NCBI GenBank assembly: GCA_002105175.1
Contig: MCGE01000004.1
Location: forward strand, 1,736,001-1,800,000
Direction: 5' to 3'
Length of the DNA stretch: 64,000 nt
Origin: Absidia repens
Taxonomy: Eukaryota > Mucoromycota > Mucoromycetes > Mucorales > Cunninghamellaceae
The number at the start of each line of letters is the position of its first letter. Positions within the stretch are counted from its first letter, which is position 1. The notes under the pieces were generated by a model, which did not search any database, had not been told where the DNA came from, and saw only the letters and a list, made by a program, of their open reading frames with translations. The position numbers and the translations under genes were made by a program. Positions 24,859 through 35,492 of this stretch are shown here, piece after piece.

Positions 24859-27276
24859 ATGCCTATAAAAAAACTCTTGCCAGACTCCGCGATTCACGAC
24901 GGTCTTTTTCCTTCCTTTAAACCAAAATCGAATAGTGTTTATCTCAGTATTGTTGTCTTTAATCATGAACAGCATGTACTATTATCACCAAATCAACAAC
25001 TTCCGACTCTCCCTATCTTCATCCGTGATCGTTTGGCTTATCATGCTTTGACTCTCAATAGCACCAACTTCCATTCTATAGTCCAATGGGCTCAACATAC
25101 CAATACCGCCTCGGCACTGCCATTCATCAAAAATTTGGCCCCACAACAACAAAGTTTCCTGAACCATTTTGCTAGTGTACATGCCAAACTGATGCATCTT
25201 ATTGGCTGCAGCAATCACAAGGGCTCTTTATATCGACACATCGTAGAATTCCATCGACCCAACTTCAAACTGCTTGTCATGATTTATCCTGCTGAGCAAC
25301 TCTCTATCCTCCCACCACTCTCCTGCACACCTCAATTGCATTGGTACCCCTCAAAAAATCTTGACCATTTACACTTCTTGTCGCAGCATATCACAAGTAC
25401 TCCTTCCTCACTCACAACAAAGCTATGGCGACAACCACGCGCAGTACATCATGCACAGACATCTCAACTTCCCCGTGGACTCTACTTGGCTTTATTTTAT
25501 TGTCAATCATCTCCTCCGAACAATCAACGGGGTCTTCAAATCTTTTTGGAAAAACATCATGAACATCGCCTACCTTGTGTACCTTTACGATTGGACACTC
25601 AAATCAGCAACGTGGAATGGGAATGGCTACAAACATTAGGTCGAGACAATCATACAAACGACAGCAGCAATAGTAGTAGTATGGATCAAGGCGATGATGA
25701 TGATGATGATGACTACGGGTTTGATTTTACTGGTGGTGGTGGTGGTGGTGATCAGTATCACGATATCAAGAAAGGTCGTCCAAGTACTAGCGGGTATAAG
25801 GATCATCATGCAATGTTTGATATAGGTGGTGGTGGTGGATTTTCGGAAACGTACGACTTTTTGACAAAGGAAATGCAGCAAAGGCAACAACAGCAGCAAA
25901 TGGAAATTCAACAACAGTTGGCTCCCTTCCAGCAGGTTTTACGACAAGGACGACGTCAACTGCAAGAATTAGTTGGTGTGCCAATACAACTGAAAGATTT
26001 ATTCTCCGAAGACAGCTTATGCCTGATGTACGAAGATGACGATATTGGTAGCGGGATGAAAAACAGCAACGAAAATGGCACAGATGGCAATTGTAGCGAT
26101 ATTGGCACACGAGATAATATCAACTCAACCACGAAAACCACTTTGAATGATCTGGACTTGGATGAAAACCACGATGACGATGACGAAGACGACGACGACG
26201 ACGATGACGATGACGATGACGATGGCGATGATTCAACGTCGCTTCCTCGGAAAACGCTTAAGAAGAAGACCTTGTCGATTGCGGATATGTTTACCTACGG
26301 AAAGCATCAAACTCAGCATGGATGGACTCGCCCGGTACATGTGCGAATGCTTGTGATTGTTAAACCTTTATGCGTAACTCCTGATTTTCCAGTACGACCG
26401 AATTTTGACTTTTATCCATATCAAGTATTCCGGACACTTCATCAAGACAAGCTCCAATTTGCGACGATTTCATTGGAATCATCAACTCCTCGACGACAAC
26501 CTCATCATCATTTATCCATGTCTGATTTATTGAACAATACCATTCACATCAACTCAAATCTGCTCAACTCTAAACGCCCGCGTTCCTCTTGGCACCAAAC
26601 TGGGGAATCTGATGACGACAACTACGACGATGATTATGATCATGATGATGAACAAGAGGGTGATCATGCTTCTTGGGCATTGTCCCATGGATCCACCTAC
26701 CTCCGCACAGGCGATACACCGAGTAGACACATAGAAAAACGGCGATCTCTTTGCACAACCTCTCTTATTACACCATCAACACCGCTACCACCACCACCAC
26801 CACCACCACCATCGTCATTACCATTACCATTTCCATCACCTGTGCCTGGCAATTATCATTATCTGGGAACTGAATCGTCATGGCAATCGTCATCTAGGGC
26901 CGTGCTTTATCAGGACAAGGATTTGAAGGGATGGGCCGGACGATTACTGGAATTTGACAGGCAAAGGATGATATATCAACAACAACGCATATCACCTCTT
27001 ATTTATGGAGATGACTCATATTTCTCTTATTCAGCCAAAGATGCTATGAAAACTCGGAATGACTCTCATCACCACCATCATCATCATGGGACGCCTAGGT
27101 CTTCAAGAATCACTTCAACATGCTCTTTGCCTATCAACTTCGATGTCACCTCTGATACCGCCTCACATCCATCTTCACGCTACCATACTCATGATCCTTC
27201 TTCTTCCACGTCTTCATCTGCAACTATATCAAAACGATTGAAGCGATGGTGGTTGTCTCGGCGGAGGAAAAACTAG
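24859..27276 (+). CDS. Unrecognised 805-residue low-complexity-rich protein
   Basis: A single exon without introns, unusual in this window. ATG 24859 is the first ATG in frame; the frame upstream has only non-ATG starts. I do not recognise the family. Residues about 1-270 look globular (for example VYLSIVVFNHEQHVLLSP, IRDRLAYHALTL and FHRPNFKLLVMIY). A second globular stretch at about 475-560 (MFTYGKHQTQHGWTRPVHVR, then FDFYPYQVFRTLH) is separated by a long acidic and Gly/Gln-rich linker with an Asp run at about 436-458. The C-terminal third has Pro (about 642-651) and His (about 738-743) runs and ends with a basic LKRWWLSRRRKN tail. No signal peptide or membrane segment is seen. It may be a fungal-specific regulatory or scaffold protein; no function is claimed. 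Confidence 0.7.
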   Translation: MPIKKLLPDSAIHDGLFPSFKPKSNSVYLSIVVFNHEQHVLLSPNQQLPTLPIFIRDRLAYHALTLNSTNFHSIVQWAQHTNTASALPFIKNLAPQQQSFLNHFASVHAKLMHLIGCSNHKGSLYRHIVEFHRPNFKLLVMIYPAEQLSILPPLSCTPQLHWYPSKNLDHLHFLSQHITSTPSSLTTKLWRQPRAVHHAQTSQLPRGLYLALFYCQSSPPNNQRGLQIFLEKHHEHRLPCVPLRLDTQISNVEWEWLQTLGRDNHTNDSSNSSSMDQGDDDDDDDYGFDFTGGGGGGDQYHDIKKGRPSTSGYKDHHAMFDIGGGGGFSETYDFLTKEMQQRQQQQQMEIQQQLAPFQQVLRQGRRQLQELVGVPIQLKDLFSEDSLCLMYEDDDIGSGMKNSNENGTDGNCSDIGTRDNINSTTKTTLNDLDLDENHDDDDEDDDDDDDDDDDDGDDSTSLPRKTLKKKTLSIADMFTYGKHQTQHGWTRPVHVRMLVIVKPLCVTPDFPVRPNFDFYPYQVFRTLHQDKLQFATISLESSTPRRQPHHHLSMSDLLNNTIHINSNLLNSKRPRSSWHQTGESDDDNYDDDYDHDDEQEGDHASWALSHGSTYLRTGDTPSRHIEKRRSLCTTSLITPSTPLPPPPPPPPSSLPLPFPSPVPGNYHYLGTESSWQSSSRAVLYQDKDLKGWAGRLLEFDRQRMIYQQQRISPLIYGDDSYFSYSAKDAMKTRNDSHHHHHHHGTPRSSRITSTCSLPINFDVTSDTASHPSSRYHTHDPSSSTSSSATISKRLKRWWLSRRRKN

Positions 27277-27692
27277 TATAGAATTCTCTAGGTTACTTTT
27301 TATTTGTTTTATGTACTTCAATAATTTTTTTTTTTTTTTTTTATATTTCTCTCTTCATCAATCTTGCCGTCCTGATTATATGGTTTCAAATTTTGACGTC
27401 TTTTTTTTATTTGTTCTTCAGAGGGGTGGGAGGGGGGGGTATTATTTGCGAAAAAATAGATATATAGCGTTTGAGTAACAGGATATTGGAAGACAGCCTC
27501 ATGCAAAATTTTACTTTTAGGCTACCGGAGCTGGCCAAGCAATCACGCTAAGGGGAACCATACCACACACTTTGTTTAGTTTGTACCGGACTTGGGATGT
27601 TGAATGGCGGGGATCCAATCAATTTTTTTTTTTCGCCATCAAAAAGAAATTCAATTCTTCAGATTTGATAATTCCTTCTCTTACGAAACAAT
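27277..27692. promoter_or_regulatory. Spacer and promoter of RPS8
   Basis: Contains the T-rich 3' flank of the upstream gene, a G run (GGGGGGG-type, about 27424-27440) and, closer to the RPS8 start, a T tract followed by CGCCATC and a pyrimidine-rich CCTTCTCTTAC leader about 20 bp before the ATG, a layout usual for ribosomal protein promoters. Confidence 0.5.
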
Positions 27693-28720
27693 ATGGGTAA
27701 GGCTGCTAACATGAACATGGGGACACATTCATCTGTCTAATGAATCAACAATGCAATACTATCCTTTATTACATTGAAACCACGGATTCGTTGCCAATGA
27801 TAAATTGATTATGTGGATGGATGGATGGATGGATGGATTTTTTTTAAAGGTGGCTATTGGGATTATTACATGACAGATTTCACTAATCTACCCTTTTGTT
27901 TTATTTAATAGGTATCAGTCGCGATTCTCGTCATAAGCGCAGTGCCACTGGTGCTAGACGTTCTCAATACAGAAAGAAGAGAAAGTAAGGACCACCGATC
28001 TGGATCGTGATCATCGAAGCAAATGAGTGGTGGGTGGGCATTATGATCGATCATGGGACTGATTTTTTTTTTTTTCAATAGGTTCGAATTGGGTCGCCAA
28101 TCTGCCAACACCAAGTTGGGTGCCAAGCGTATTCATTTGGTCCGTGTCCGTGGTGGCAACTACAAGCAACGTGCTCTCCGTCTTGAAGCCGGTAACTTCT
28201 CTTGGGGTTCCGAAGGTGTCTCTCGCAAGACCCGTGTTTTGACTGTGGTGTACAATGCTTCCAACAACGAATTGGTTCGTACCAACACTCTTGTCAAGGG
28301 TGCTGTTATCCAAATCGATGCTACTCCTTTCCGTCAATGGTATGAAAGCCACTACGCTCAAGTTTTGGGTAAGAAGAAGTCTACTGCTGCCAAGACCGAA
28401 GAAGTTGAACATGCCGCCGACAAGAAGTCTAACTCTGTCCAAAAGAAGATCGCTGCTCGTCAAGCTACTGCTCCTGTCGACCCTCTCTTGGATGACCAAT
28501 TCGCTGCCGGTCGTCTCTACGCTATCATCGCCTCTCGCCCTGGTCAATCTGGTCGTTGTGATGGTTACATTCTCGAAGGCAAGGAACTTGAATTCTACGT
28601 CAAGAAGATCAAGGTAAGAAAATAGACAAAAACAACCGAAAAAGGGTGTGCTGATCTTATGAAGTGATGATACTAATATATACCTTTCTCTCTATATCTT
28701 TGCAGTCCAAGAAGCACTAA
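27693..28720 (+). CDS. RPS8: 40S ribosomal protein S8 (eS8)
   Basis: Four exons: 27693-27696, 27912-27984, 28082-28613 and 28706-28720. They give 207 residues. The first coding exon is just ATGG; the join restores Met-Gly-Ile-Ser-Arg-Asp, the conserved eS8 start ([17 protein letters not shown]). The family sequence continues ([48 protein letters not shown]) and ends SKKH from a 15-nt last exon. Codon use is strongly biased to C-ending and preferred codons, unlike the neighbouring regulatory genes, as expected for a highly expressed gene. A polyadenylation-type AATAAAAAAT follows at about 28775. The first intron (27697-27911, 215 nt) is long for this genome and carries a GGAT repeat. Confidence 0.97.
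27812..27838 (+). repeat. GGAT tetranucleotide repeat in RPS8 intron 1
   Basis: Five to six perfect GGAT units inside intron 1, followed by a T run and then about 60 bp to the acceptor. A related repeat lies in intron 1 of RPL11 (33000-33035). Confidence 0.85.
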
Positions 28721-29115
28721 ATAGCCCAACGTTTTATTTTGTTTATCAAAAAGTCTTTTTATTCCTTTGTCTTCAATAAAAAATCGATGATTTATCTGTG
28801 TATATTATTATTTGCCGCTTTTGTTGTTGTGTATATTATCAATTGCTGTCTTTCCGTTTTATGTGTGTCGGTTACTGCTGATGGGATTTATTTGCTGCAT
28901 CCAATGTGTTGCTTAGTTTTTTTTCTTTTCTTGAAACAGCCAGCTCCGGTGAGGATGTTAAAAAATTCAGGGGACATTGTTTTTGATGTGTTGAAGTAAA
29001 TTGAATCCAAAATATTATTAGTATGGATCACTTCCTTCCTTGCTTTTTTGAATCCAAGTAGACAGAGTACTGAATACAAAGGTTGATCAAATCACCTCAT
29101 ACCCAACTATTTTCT

Positions 29116-29151
<36 letters not shown>

Positions 29152-29539
29152 ACATATATCCCTACTTTTTTATTTTACACGCACATGTGTAGTCTATACA
29201 ACATTTGACAAGATAGCCAAATCGTAGGAGGGACTAATAATAAAAGGCAAGATATATTTATTTGCTTGCATATGAATGCCAACTCAAGTTGGGGTTATTA
29301 AGGCAATGAGTGCGGAGTGAGCGCGTGGGAATGGGAGGGGAAGCAATAGAGCGTATCAAGAGATAGACTAAATTTGGTGTAGGGTAAACTTATCCAAGTA
29401 AATTGGGTTGGTTATTTTGTAAATTAACATACGGTAAATTGTTTCAGTTGAGTCAAATACAATCATGCCGCCCGTATTATATGGTAACGTTTGCTATAAC
29501 AAGAAATGATAGTCACTATCATATGTGACCAATGTTGAG

Positions 29540-31390
29540 TGGTGATAGTTGCTGCAAAAAAAAAGAGGTATTATAGGGTGAATATGCTGCATCTGCTGAA
29601 TGCTGTTGACTACTACAAAAAAAAAGACAAAAAAATGGAAGCCGTCGCTGAATAATGGGACGGTTATTTCAAAGGAAAGAGGGCGTCCACAGGCCCCTGT
29701 TGAATGGCTGCAGTTGCTTTAATTGTAGGAGAATCACTATGCTGGTGATATGGTGCTGATATTGTAAAAAGAAGAGCCTCAAAAGGGTTTCCTCATGTTT
29801 CGGATACACTAGTTGCAAACCAATTCTCTTCCACAGAAAATGTTTCAAATCCCGCCCACGTGGATATTTATTTTACTCCAATTTTATTTTTCCTCCTCTC
29901 TTTCTTTCCATTTTCTTTTTTTCCTTCATCATTCAACTTTTTTAAGGTCATCTTGGACATAAATTAGCATTAGGACTAGTTTATATGTGTATTCAGCTCA
30001 GGGATTACAAGATGAATGGGGAAATCCTTTCATTTTGGATTCAGGATTTTGGAACTACCATTAGTTGGCTTTTTCGGCCTCCATTAGCTTAGTTTAGCGT
30101 TAGTTTGTATCCACAATTAAATAAAATATGTTCTAGTTTTACTTGCTTTACTGAAAAATATACCATTAGTCTTTTTCATATCTCGTGCAATTGATCATAT
30201 TTCATTCAACAACGCCCCCTTTGTTTAACATTGGCTGTTATTGTGCTTCAATAAAAGATAGTCTTCCTCACGCTTGTACACTATGTTTTTTTTTTTAGAA
30301 AATTCCTCCCTTTAGATTAGTATACATATATATATATCATAAATACATATACGCAAATCTTTGTTTTCCTATATTCACCTATATATCAAGGAGGAACATT
30401 TATATGAGATATATTGTGAAGCAATTGGGCAGCAGATGCTCTTGCAAAAGTGTTGAGCTCATGCGTTCGTTCTTCAATCGTGCTTTAGGCACAAGTCAAT
30501 CGAATCAAACTGCCTTTTGTTTTATTAATATAGTAGATCCTCAACAAAGCCAGTATTTTTTTGCCAATAAAGTAGACATTGGGTAACATTAGTATTTATT
30601 TCTTTTTTGTGGTATCATGCAGACCATGCTTGTGGAATAGTAAGGAGAGGATTTTCTGGGTTTGAAAGGGGGCAAGGATGGGGAAGGAAGGCTGATTTGC
30701 TGGGATTGAGAAACGAAAAGGGTAGACAGGTACATCAAAACGTCGTCCGAGAATAGCCTCATTATATTATATAAAGCCGTTTTATGATGCGTTTGAAGAT
30801 ATTGAAGATATAATTTTCTTTATTGTAAAATAAATGTGATCTAAGGTAAGCTATGAAAAAGCTATTAAAGTAAACAATTCTACAGCGTGTGGCGAACTAT
30901 ATCAGAGTGAGAGAGGAGGAAGTAGGTAAACTACTCTGTTCAAAGACGGAGGACAAACTATTCTACAGCGGATAGGGTAGATTGAAGCAAACCAAGCCTC
31001 AAAATATAAAGTACAATAACATAGTGAGAAAGGAATCACCATGTTGCTGGTTCTGAAAAATAGTGTTTGCTGTCAGAAGAGAAGAGAACAATTATACCGT
31101 AACTGTTAACTGTTGGTTGCTGTTAAAAAAAAAGAGACTGAGTCACAATGCCGAGGCCTAATGTGGAGCTAGTTGAGGTAAAAAAAGAGAGATATACCTT
31201 TCTTGATGACAAGGATGAGTCGCTGTTGAATAGCGGAGTTGGTTCAAAAGAAGGTAGAACAACGATGCCGCTGGCGGTGGCTGCTGTAAAAAAGGAGGAG
31301 TCAACATGTGCCAAGGTTAAATGGTAGCGATTGCGCAGAAAATTTAAAATGCTACATGGTGCTGATGAAATTATAAAAAAGAAGAGAAAC
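29540..31390 (+). repeat. Degenerate minisatellite-like units: TTGCTGYTG followed by A-run and GAG
   Basis: Units recur with a GCTG/TTGCTG box followed by AAAAAAAA-GAG, for example at about 29552, 29614, 29765, 31122 and 31290, at irregular spacings. They precede both dispersed element copies 3 and 4 and may belong to the same larger element. Boundaries are approximate. Confidence 0.45.
29815..30290 (+). repeat. Dispersed element copy 3 (plus orientation)
   Basis: Order of shared blocks: AATCCCGCCCACGTG (about 29849-29863), a pyrimidine tract of TTTCCTTC type, CATTCAACTTTTTTAAGG, CAGGGATTACA, the core GGGGAAATCCTTTCATTTTG at 30018, TTAGTTTGTATC, AATAAAATATGT, then a 3' unit with TGCTTCAATAAAAGATAGTC and CTCACGCTTGTAC. 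It is in the same orientation as copy 4, 1.6 kb downstream. Confidence 0.8.
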
Positions 31391-31429
31391 AAAAAAAGGA
31401 AGGCTAGCTTTTTAGTAGTGGACTGAAAA

Positions 31430-32110
31430 AATCTAAATTCTCATCCAGAAAATATTTCTAATCCCGTCCACGTGAATTTTTTGTTTACTTCCAATTTTTA
31501 TTTTTCCGCTCTCTAGTTCTTTTTCCTTCCTTTTTTTCTTCACCATTCAACTTCTTTGAGATTATGGCAATCTTAAATTAGTGTCAGGATTAGCTTAGAA
31601 GGGTTTTCAGATCAGGGATTACAACATCCATGGGGAAACCCTTTCATTTTGGATTCAGGATTTGGAACCATCACTAGTTGGCGTTTGGAGCCATCAATAA
31701 CTTCATCTAATATTAGTTTGTCATAGTTTGTCATAGTTTGTATCAATATCTCAATAAAATATGTCTTTTTTTACTTGGTTTAGTGAGAAATATGTTCCAT
31801 AAGTATCTCTCATGTCTTGTGCAGTGAGTCCCTTTGTTACCACCGTCATTCCACTTTTTGATTAATGTTGACCGTTGTTGTGTTTCAATGACATATATCA
31901 CTCTAGTCTTTCTCATTTGTTATAGGTGTACTACAGTCACTTTATGCAGTATTCCTTTTAGATTAGTATTGACCATTCTTCAGATATCCCAATAGTCTCT
32001 CTCAAGCTACCTCTATTAGATCCCTTTGTCATAATGAATCTCATATCTTTTGTATTAGTTTTACCAATATACTTCAATAAAATATGTCCTTTCTAGGAAA
32101 AAACTTCTGA
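31430..32110 (+). repeat. Dispersed element copy 4 (plus orientation), longest 3' region
   Basis: Shares every block with copy 3: ATCCCGTCCACGTG near 31463, CATTCAACTTCTTTGAG, ATCAGGGATTACA, the core GGGGAAACCCTTTCATTTTG at 31632, TTTGTATCAATATCTCAATA, then repeated roughly 100-130-bp units with TGTTTCAATGA, CTCTCATGTCTTGTGC and ATCCCTTTGTTACC-type segments to about 32110. Confidence 0.8.
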
Positions 32111-32916
32111 CCCATTATATAATAACAAATCATGTCATTGTGACTTTATTGCGCGTGCTATCAAATATATGCGTTCTAACTAATCCATTACAGTATAACT
32201 ACTTCCCATCCCCAAACCGCATCGCAATTGAGGTGCAGTGTTAAGCCATTTGTTATGAAACATTACTCGTGTAACCATATCAGTCAACCTAGGTCATGCT
32301 GTGAGTGTAGTCCTCGCTTTAAGATACTTTTCTCAGCTTTCTGGCTCACCCACTATTATTACACCTGCCTTGCGATCGATTGACAGTTCTATGTCAAATG
32401 ATATGAAGCGTGGCGCATTTTCAACTATACCGCTCATATTATTCAGCCTAGAATATGTTGCCAGGAACTCACTCCCATAAAATAATATAGCCCTGTAATT
32501 TATTTGTATCTATTCAGTTTTTTATTCTCTTTCCGCATGGTATAATAAACCGCTCCCAACAAATATAAAAAGAAAGAAAACCAGTTGGATCCCATAGAGT
32601 TGCCTAACAAAGGGCATAATGGCGTAGCTATTAATACTTATTTTTTTTCCCCGCATAAACACAATGGTACGTTGGGTACGATGGGTAGCTAGCAAGATGC
32701 TGGCCACTAAGGTGCATGATGGCAAGTAGGGGAGACCTAATCTTTTTTTTTTATTTTTATTTAGGACACTGAGAGAATGTTTGAATCCCGCCATTTTTTT
32801 TTTTGAATTTGGGAGTGCCCTCGAGTCTTGCCCGAAATGGGGAATCTAAGAAAAAGGATAAGCGGGGAAAACTCAATTCGTTCTTCCTCTTTCCGCTTCG
32901 ATATCGTCAAAAAAAA

Positions 32917-33781
32917 ATGGTACATCACGAAAAGATACAAAAAGAGGATGGATTGATAGATGTAGATAGATGATTAAATAGTTATGTCGAAATGGTGCTG
33001 AAATTAGATGGATGGATGAATGGATGAATGGATGGATCCATCTGATTCATTTTTTTTCCTTTTTTTTTTTTTTTTTTTTTTTTATCATCAAGCCTGTATC
33101 TCATCTATCACGCCTACCTAATATATGAATGTCGTTGCTAAACTGTCACTTTTTTTTTTCGTATAGAGCGCCGAAGAACAAAAGGTCAAGGCCAACCCCA
33201 TGAAGGCTCTTCACATTGAAAAGCTCGTTCTCAACATCTCCGTTGGTGAATCTGGTGATCGTTTGACCCGTGCTGCCAAGGTGCTCGAACAATTGACTGG
33301 TCAAACTCCTGTCTACTCCAAGGCTCGTTACACCGTCCGTACCTTCGGTATCCGTCGTAACGAAAAGATCTCCGTCCATGTTACCGTCCGTGGTCCCAAG
33401 GCTGAAGAAATCTTGGAACGTGGTTTGAAGGTCAAGGAATACGAATTGCGCGACCGTAACTTCTCTGCTACCGGTAACTTTGGTTTCGGTATTGATGAAC
33501 ACATTGATTTGGGTATCAAGTACGATCCCTCCATCGGTATTTACGGTATGGATTACTATGTGGTCATGGGCCGCCCTGGTTTCCGTGTCGCTCGTCGCAA
33601 GCGTGCTCAAGCTTCCGTTGGTATCAACCACAAGATCAAGAAGACTGAATCCGTTGAATGGTTCAAGTCCCGCGTAAGTTTGCCTACTTATGTTTGTTAT
33701 AGTTACTATTTTACTAACCGTTATTATCTTTGTTTGTTTTATTTATTTACGTAGTTCGATGGTATTGTTCTCAACAAATAG
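32917..33781 (+). CDS. RPL11: 60S ribosomal protein L11 (uL5)
   Basis: Exons 32917-32919, 33167-33673 and 33755-33781 give 178 residues. The first coding exon is proposed to be the ATG alone: ATG/GTACAT lies at the end of a pyrimidine-rich leader, and the frame from the strong acceptor at 33166 opens Ser-Ala-Glu-Glu. The family body is unmistakable ([70 protein letters not shown]), and the last exon adds FDGIVLNK. It binds 5S rRNA in the large-subunit central protuberance. Codon bias is as strong as in RPS8. The exact first exon is inferred; an internal ATG at 33200 would cut off 11 residues. Confidence 0.93.
33000..33035 (+). repeat. GGAT/GAAT tetranucleotide repeat in RPL11 intron 1
   Basis: Seven or eight ATGG and ATGA units followed by a T-rich stretch. 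It sits in the 247-nt first intron, as does the GGAT repeat of RPS8. Confidence 0.8.
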
Positions 33782-34213
33782 ATTGGTTGGGTCTTATTTT
33801 TTATTACCTTTTTTTATTGTTTGGAAATGAATAAAATCTCTTTTACCATTTTATTGTTTATATATTGCCGATTGTCTTTCTGTGATGGTTGCATATGTCA
33901 GGGGAATGTGATTGTATGGTGGTTGTGTTTATATAATTTGTGTAATGGCTATCTTCTTGATGCATTCGTGTGATCAATAGGGTCACATCTTGCTGAGTAG
34001 TTTAGTGTAAGGGGATAGAATTGGAAGATCCCAGATCCAGAAATGGTTTCCATGGAAATTCCCATACATTCCTAATTGAGGCTAATTTTCGGCACTATGG
34101 CCCGCGCTATTATAATTTTATAGTTTTTTTTGTTTTTTTCTTTGTTTCTTTTTTTTTCTCCTTTTATTTTTTTTTCTCATCACTTTTCATCTATTTTATA
34201 ACACATATACATT
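33782..34213. other. Spacer after RPL11
   Basis: Contains a polyadenylation-type AATAAAAT at about 33828 and a T-rich stretch (34120-34180) that is probably the leader of the next gene. No gene is seen. Confidence 0.5.
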
Positions 34214-34749
34214 ATGTATTTCAATAACAAGAACAAGGTCAATGGACAATCCAGCTCCTCCTCCTCCACCAACAATAACAGCAGTAGCAACAGCAATAAA
34301 TGGACGACTGAAGATGGATGGTCTGGACATGCGCCGTCGTATTTTATCAAGGGTCAACGACGAAAACCAAAGTAATCACACCGTTTGATACACCACCACC
34401 GACACCGCAACAAGGCTTACAATTATACAATGACAACAACACTTTCTCAACACTGGACAACTCTTTAATACCTTATCCAACGGACTGCAGTGGCTATGAT
34501 CTTTTTGATCCTTCTATCGGCCACTCTGCTTTTGATCCTTTGACCAATAACAACAACTATGATGATGCAGATAATCAAGATATGGCTAACGATGTACTGG
34601 ATGATGATGATATTTTTATGGAAATAGATAGTACCTTCAATTCTTTTGATACTTCACTGTCTTCCCCACCTCCCTCTCCTTTATTACACCATAGTAGTAA
34701 TATTGACTCGTCCCCTATTTTATCTGACGATTTTGTTTTATTCGAATGA
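34214..34749 (+). pseudogene. Small hypothetical protein gene split by an apparent -1 frameshift
   Basis: ATG 34214 opens a 53-codon frame rich in Ser and Asn that ends GHAPSYFIKGQRRKPK at a stop (34373-34375). At 34372 the -1 frame takes over without a break in style: it begins VITPFDTPPPTPQQ and runs 125 residues of Pro, Asn, Asp and Ser to a stop at 34749. No acceptable intron joins the two frames. One missing G before GTA at 34372 would explain it. The combined product would be about 178 residues, acidic at its C-terminus, possibly a nuclear or regulatory factor. I do not recognise the family. It may be a real broken gene, a sequencing error, or two unrelated frames. Confidence 0.45.
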
Positions 34750-35492
34750 AATCGTCCTCACCTTCATCTCAAACACTACCCATTATTATTTACTCTTCAT
34801 ATATATATATTATTTATCTATTTATCGATGCAAGTAAATAAAACCTACCTTTTTTATACAATTGATTGCGTCTTTGATTCTATTATCGTTTATGAATTTT
34901 GCTTTTTAATGATGAATATGCTTTCTATTCTATTTTTTTTTTCTCTATAGAGTACATTATTAGTGCCTCCAAAATTGCCTTATAACTTTGCCAGTGAATT
35001 ATTGTTAGTTTAAACGTCTCATCACCCCTCATATGAAGTCGTGAATGGGGTCCCAGCAGCCTCCTTTTTCTGCTATTAAATGAAAAATGTAGGTTGTCCC
35101 AAAGTTTTTTTTTTTCCTCAAGATCGACCAAAATGAAGTGTGGGTATAGGCTGTATTTTTGAAATACCGAATAGTCATTTGGGCGACTCTTCGTGTGCCC
35201 AGCCTGTCAGAATTAAAAATCGCTCGAGGTCAAATATTTTTCTAGAATATTGGCTATCGAAAATCAGTATTATGTTTGAATTTTTTTTTTTTCTTTTTTC
35301 ATCGTCATGGTTATGATTAAGTTTTATAGTGGGATATTGAGTTGGCAAGCAGGAAATACGCGGATGAGCTTTGTGATTGCACCAAATGGCGGGCTTTAAA
35401 AGCCCTTTTTTTTTTGTTTTTTTAGGAAGGCAAAATAGCTGCAAAACGGCGTTTTGGCTTTTTTCTTTCGACTCACTCTATTCATTTACATC
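34750..35492. other. Spacer before the NAPRTase gene
   Basis: 3' flank with AATAAAACC at about 34838, then AT-rich sequence. Near 35387-35420 is AATGGCGGGCTTTAAAAGCCC with a TTTAAA core and a T run, which may act as the core promoter. Two minus-strand frames (34925-35131, 35175-35444) show no domain and are not called. Confidence 0.5.

Larger units (their letters stand above)
28721..32916. other. 4.2-kb repeat-rich spacer between RPS8 and RPL11
   Basis: No gene is supported. It holds a 32-T run (29118-29149), an array of degenerate GCTGCTG-plus-poly-A units (about 29540-29790 and 31020-31390), two direct copies of the dispersed element (29815-30290 and 31430-32110) and short unrelated open frames (for example 28739-28999 in the RPS8 3' flank, 30404-30586 and 31123-31392). 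The last 100 bp before RPL11 are pyrimidine-rich and probably its promoter. Confidence 0.55.

Noticed and set aside
27697..27911. snoRNA in RPS8 intron 1
   Set aside because: I looked for C/D box and H/ACA signals because such introns often host snoRNAs; no pair of boxes with a terminal stem could be found by eye.
30404..30586. 60-residue plus-strand frame in the RPS8-RPL11 spacer
   Set aside because: Isolated, close to an AT repeat, with no domain and no splice partner; not supported as a gene.
34372..34414. Intron joining the two frames of the small hypothetical gene
   Set aside because: The only GT...AG pair nearby is 43 nt long, shorter than any intron here, and leads into the wrong frame.
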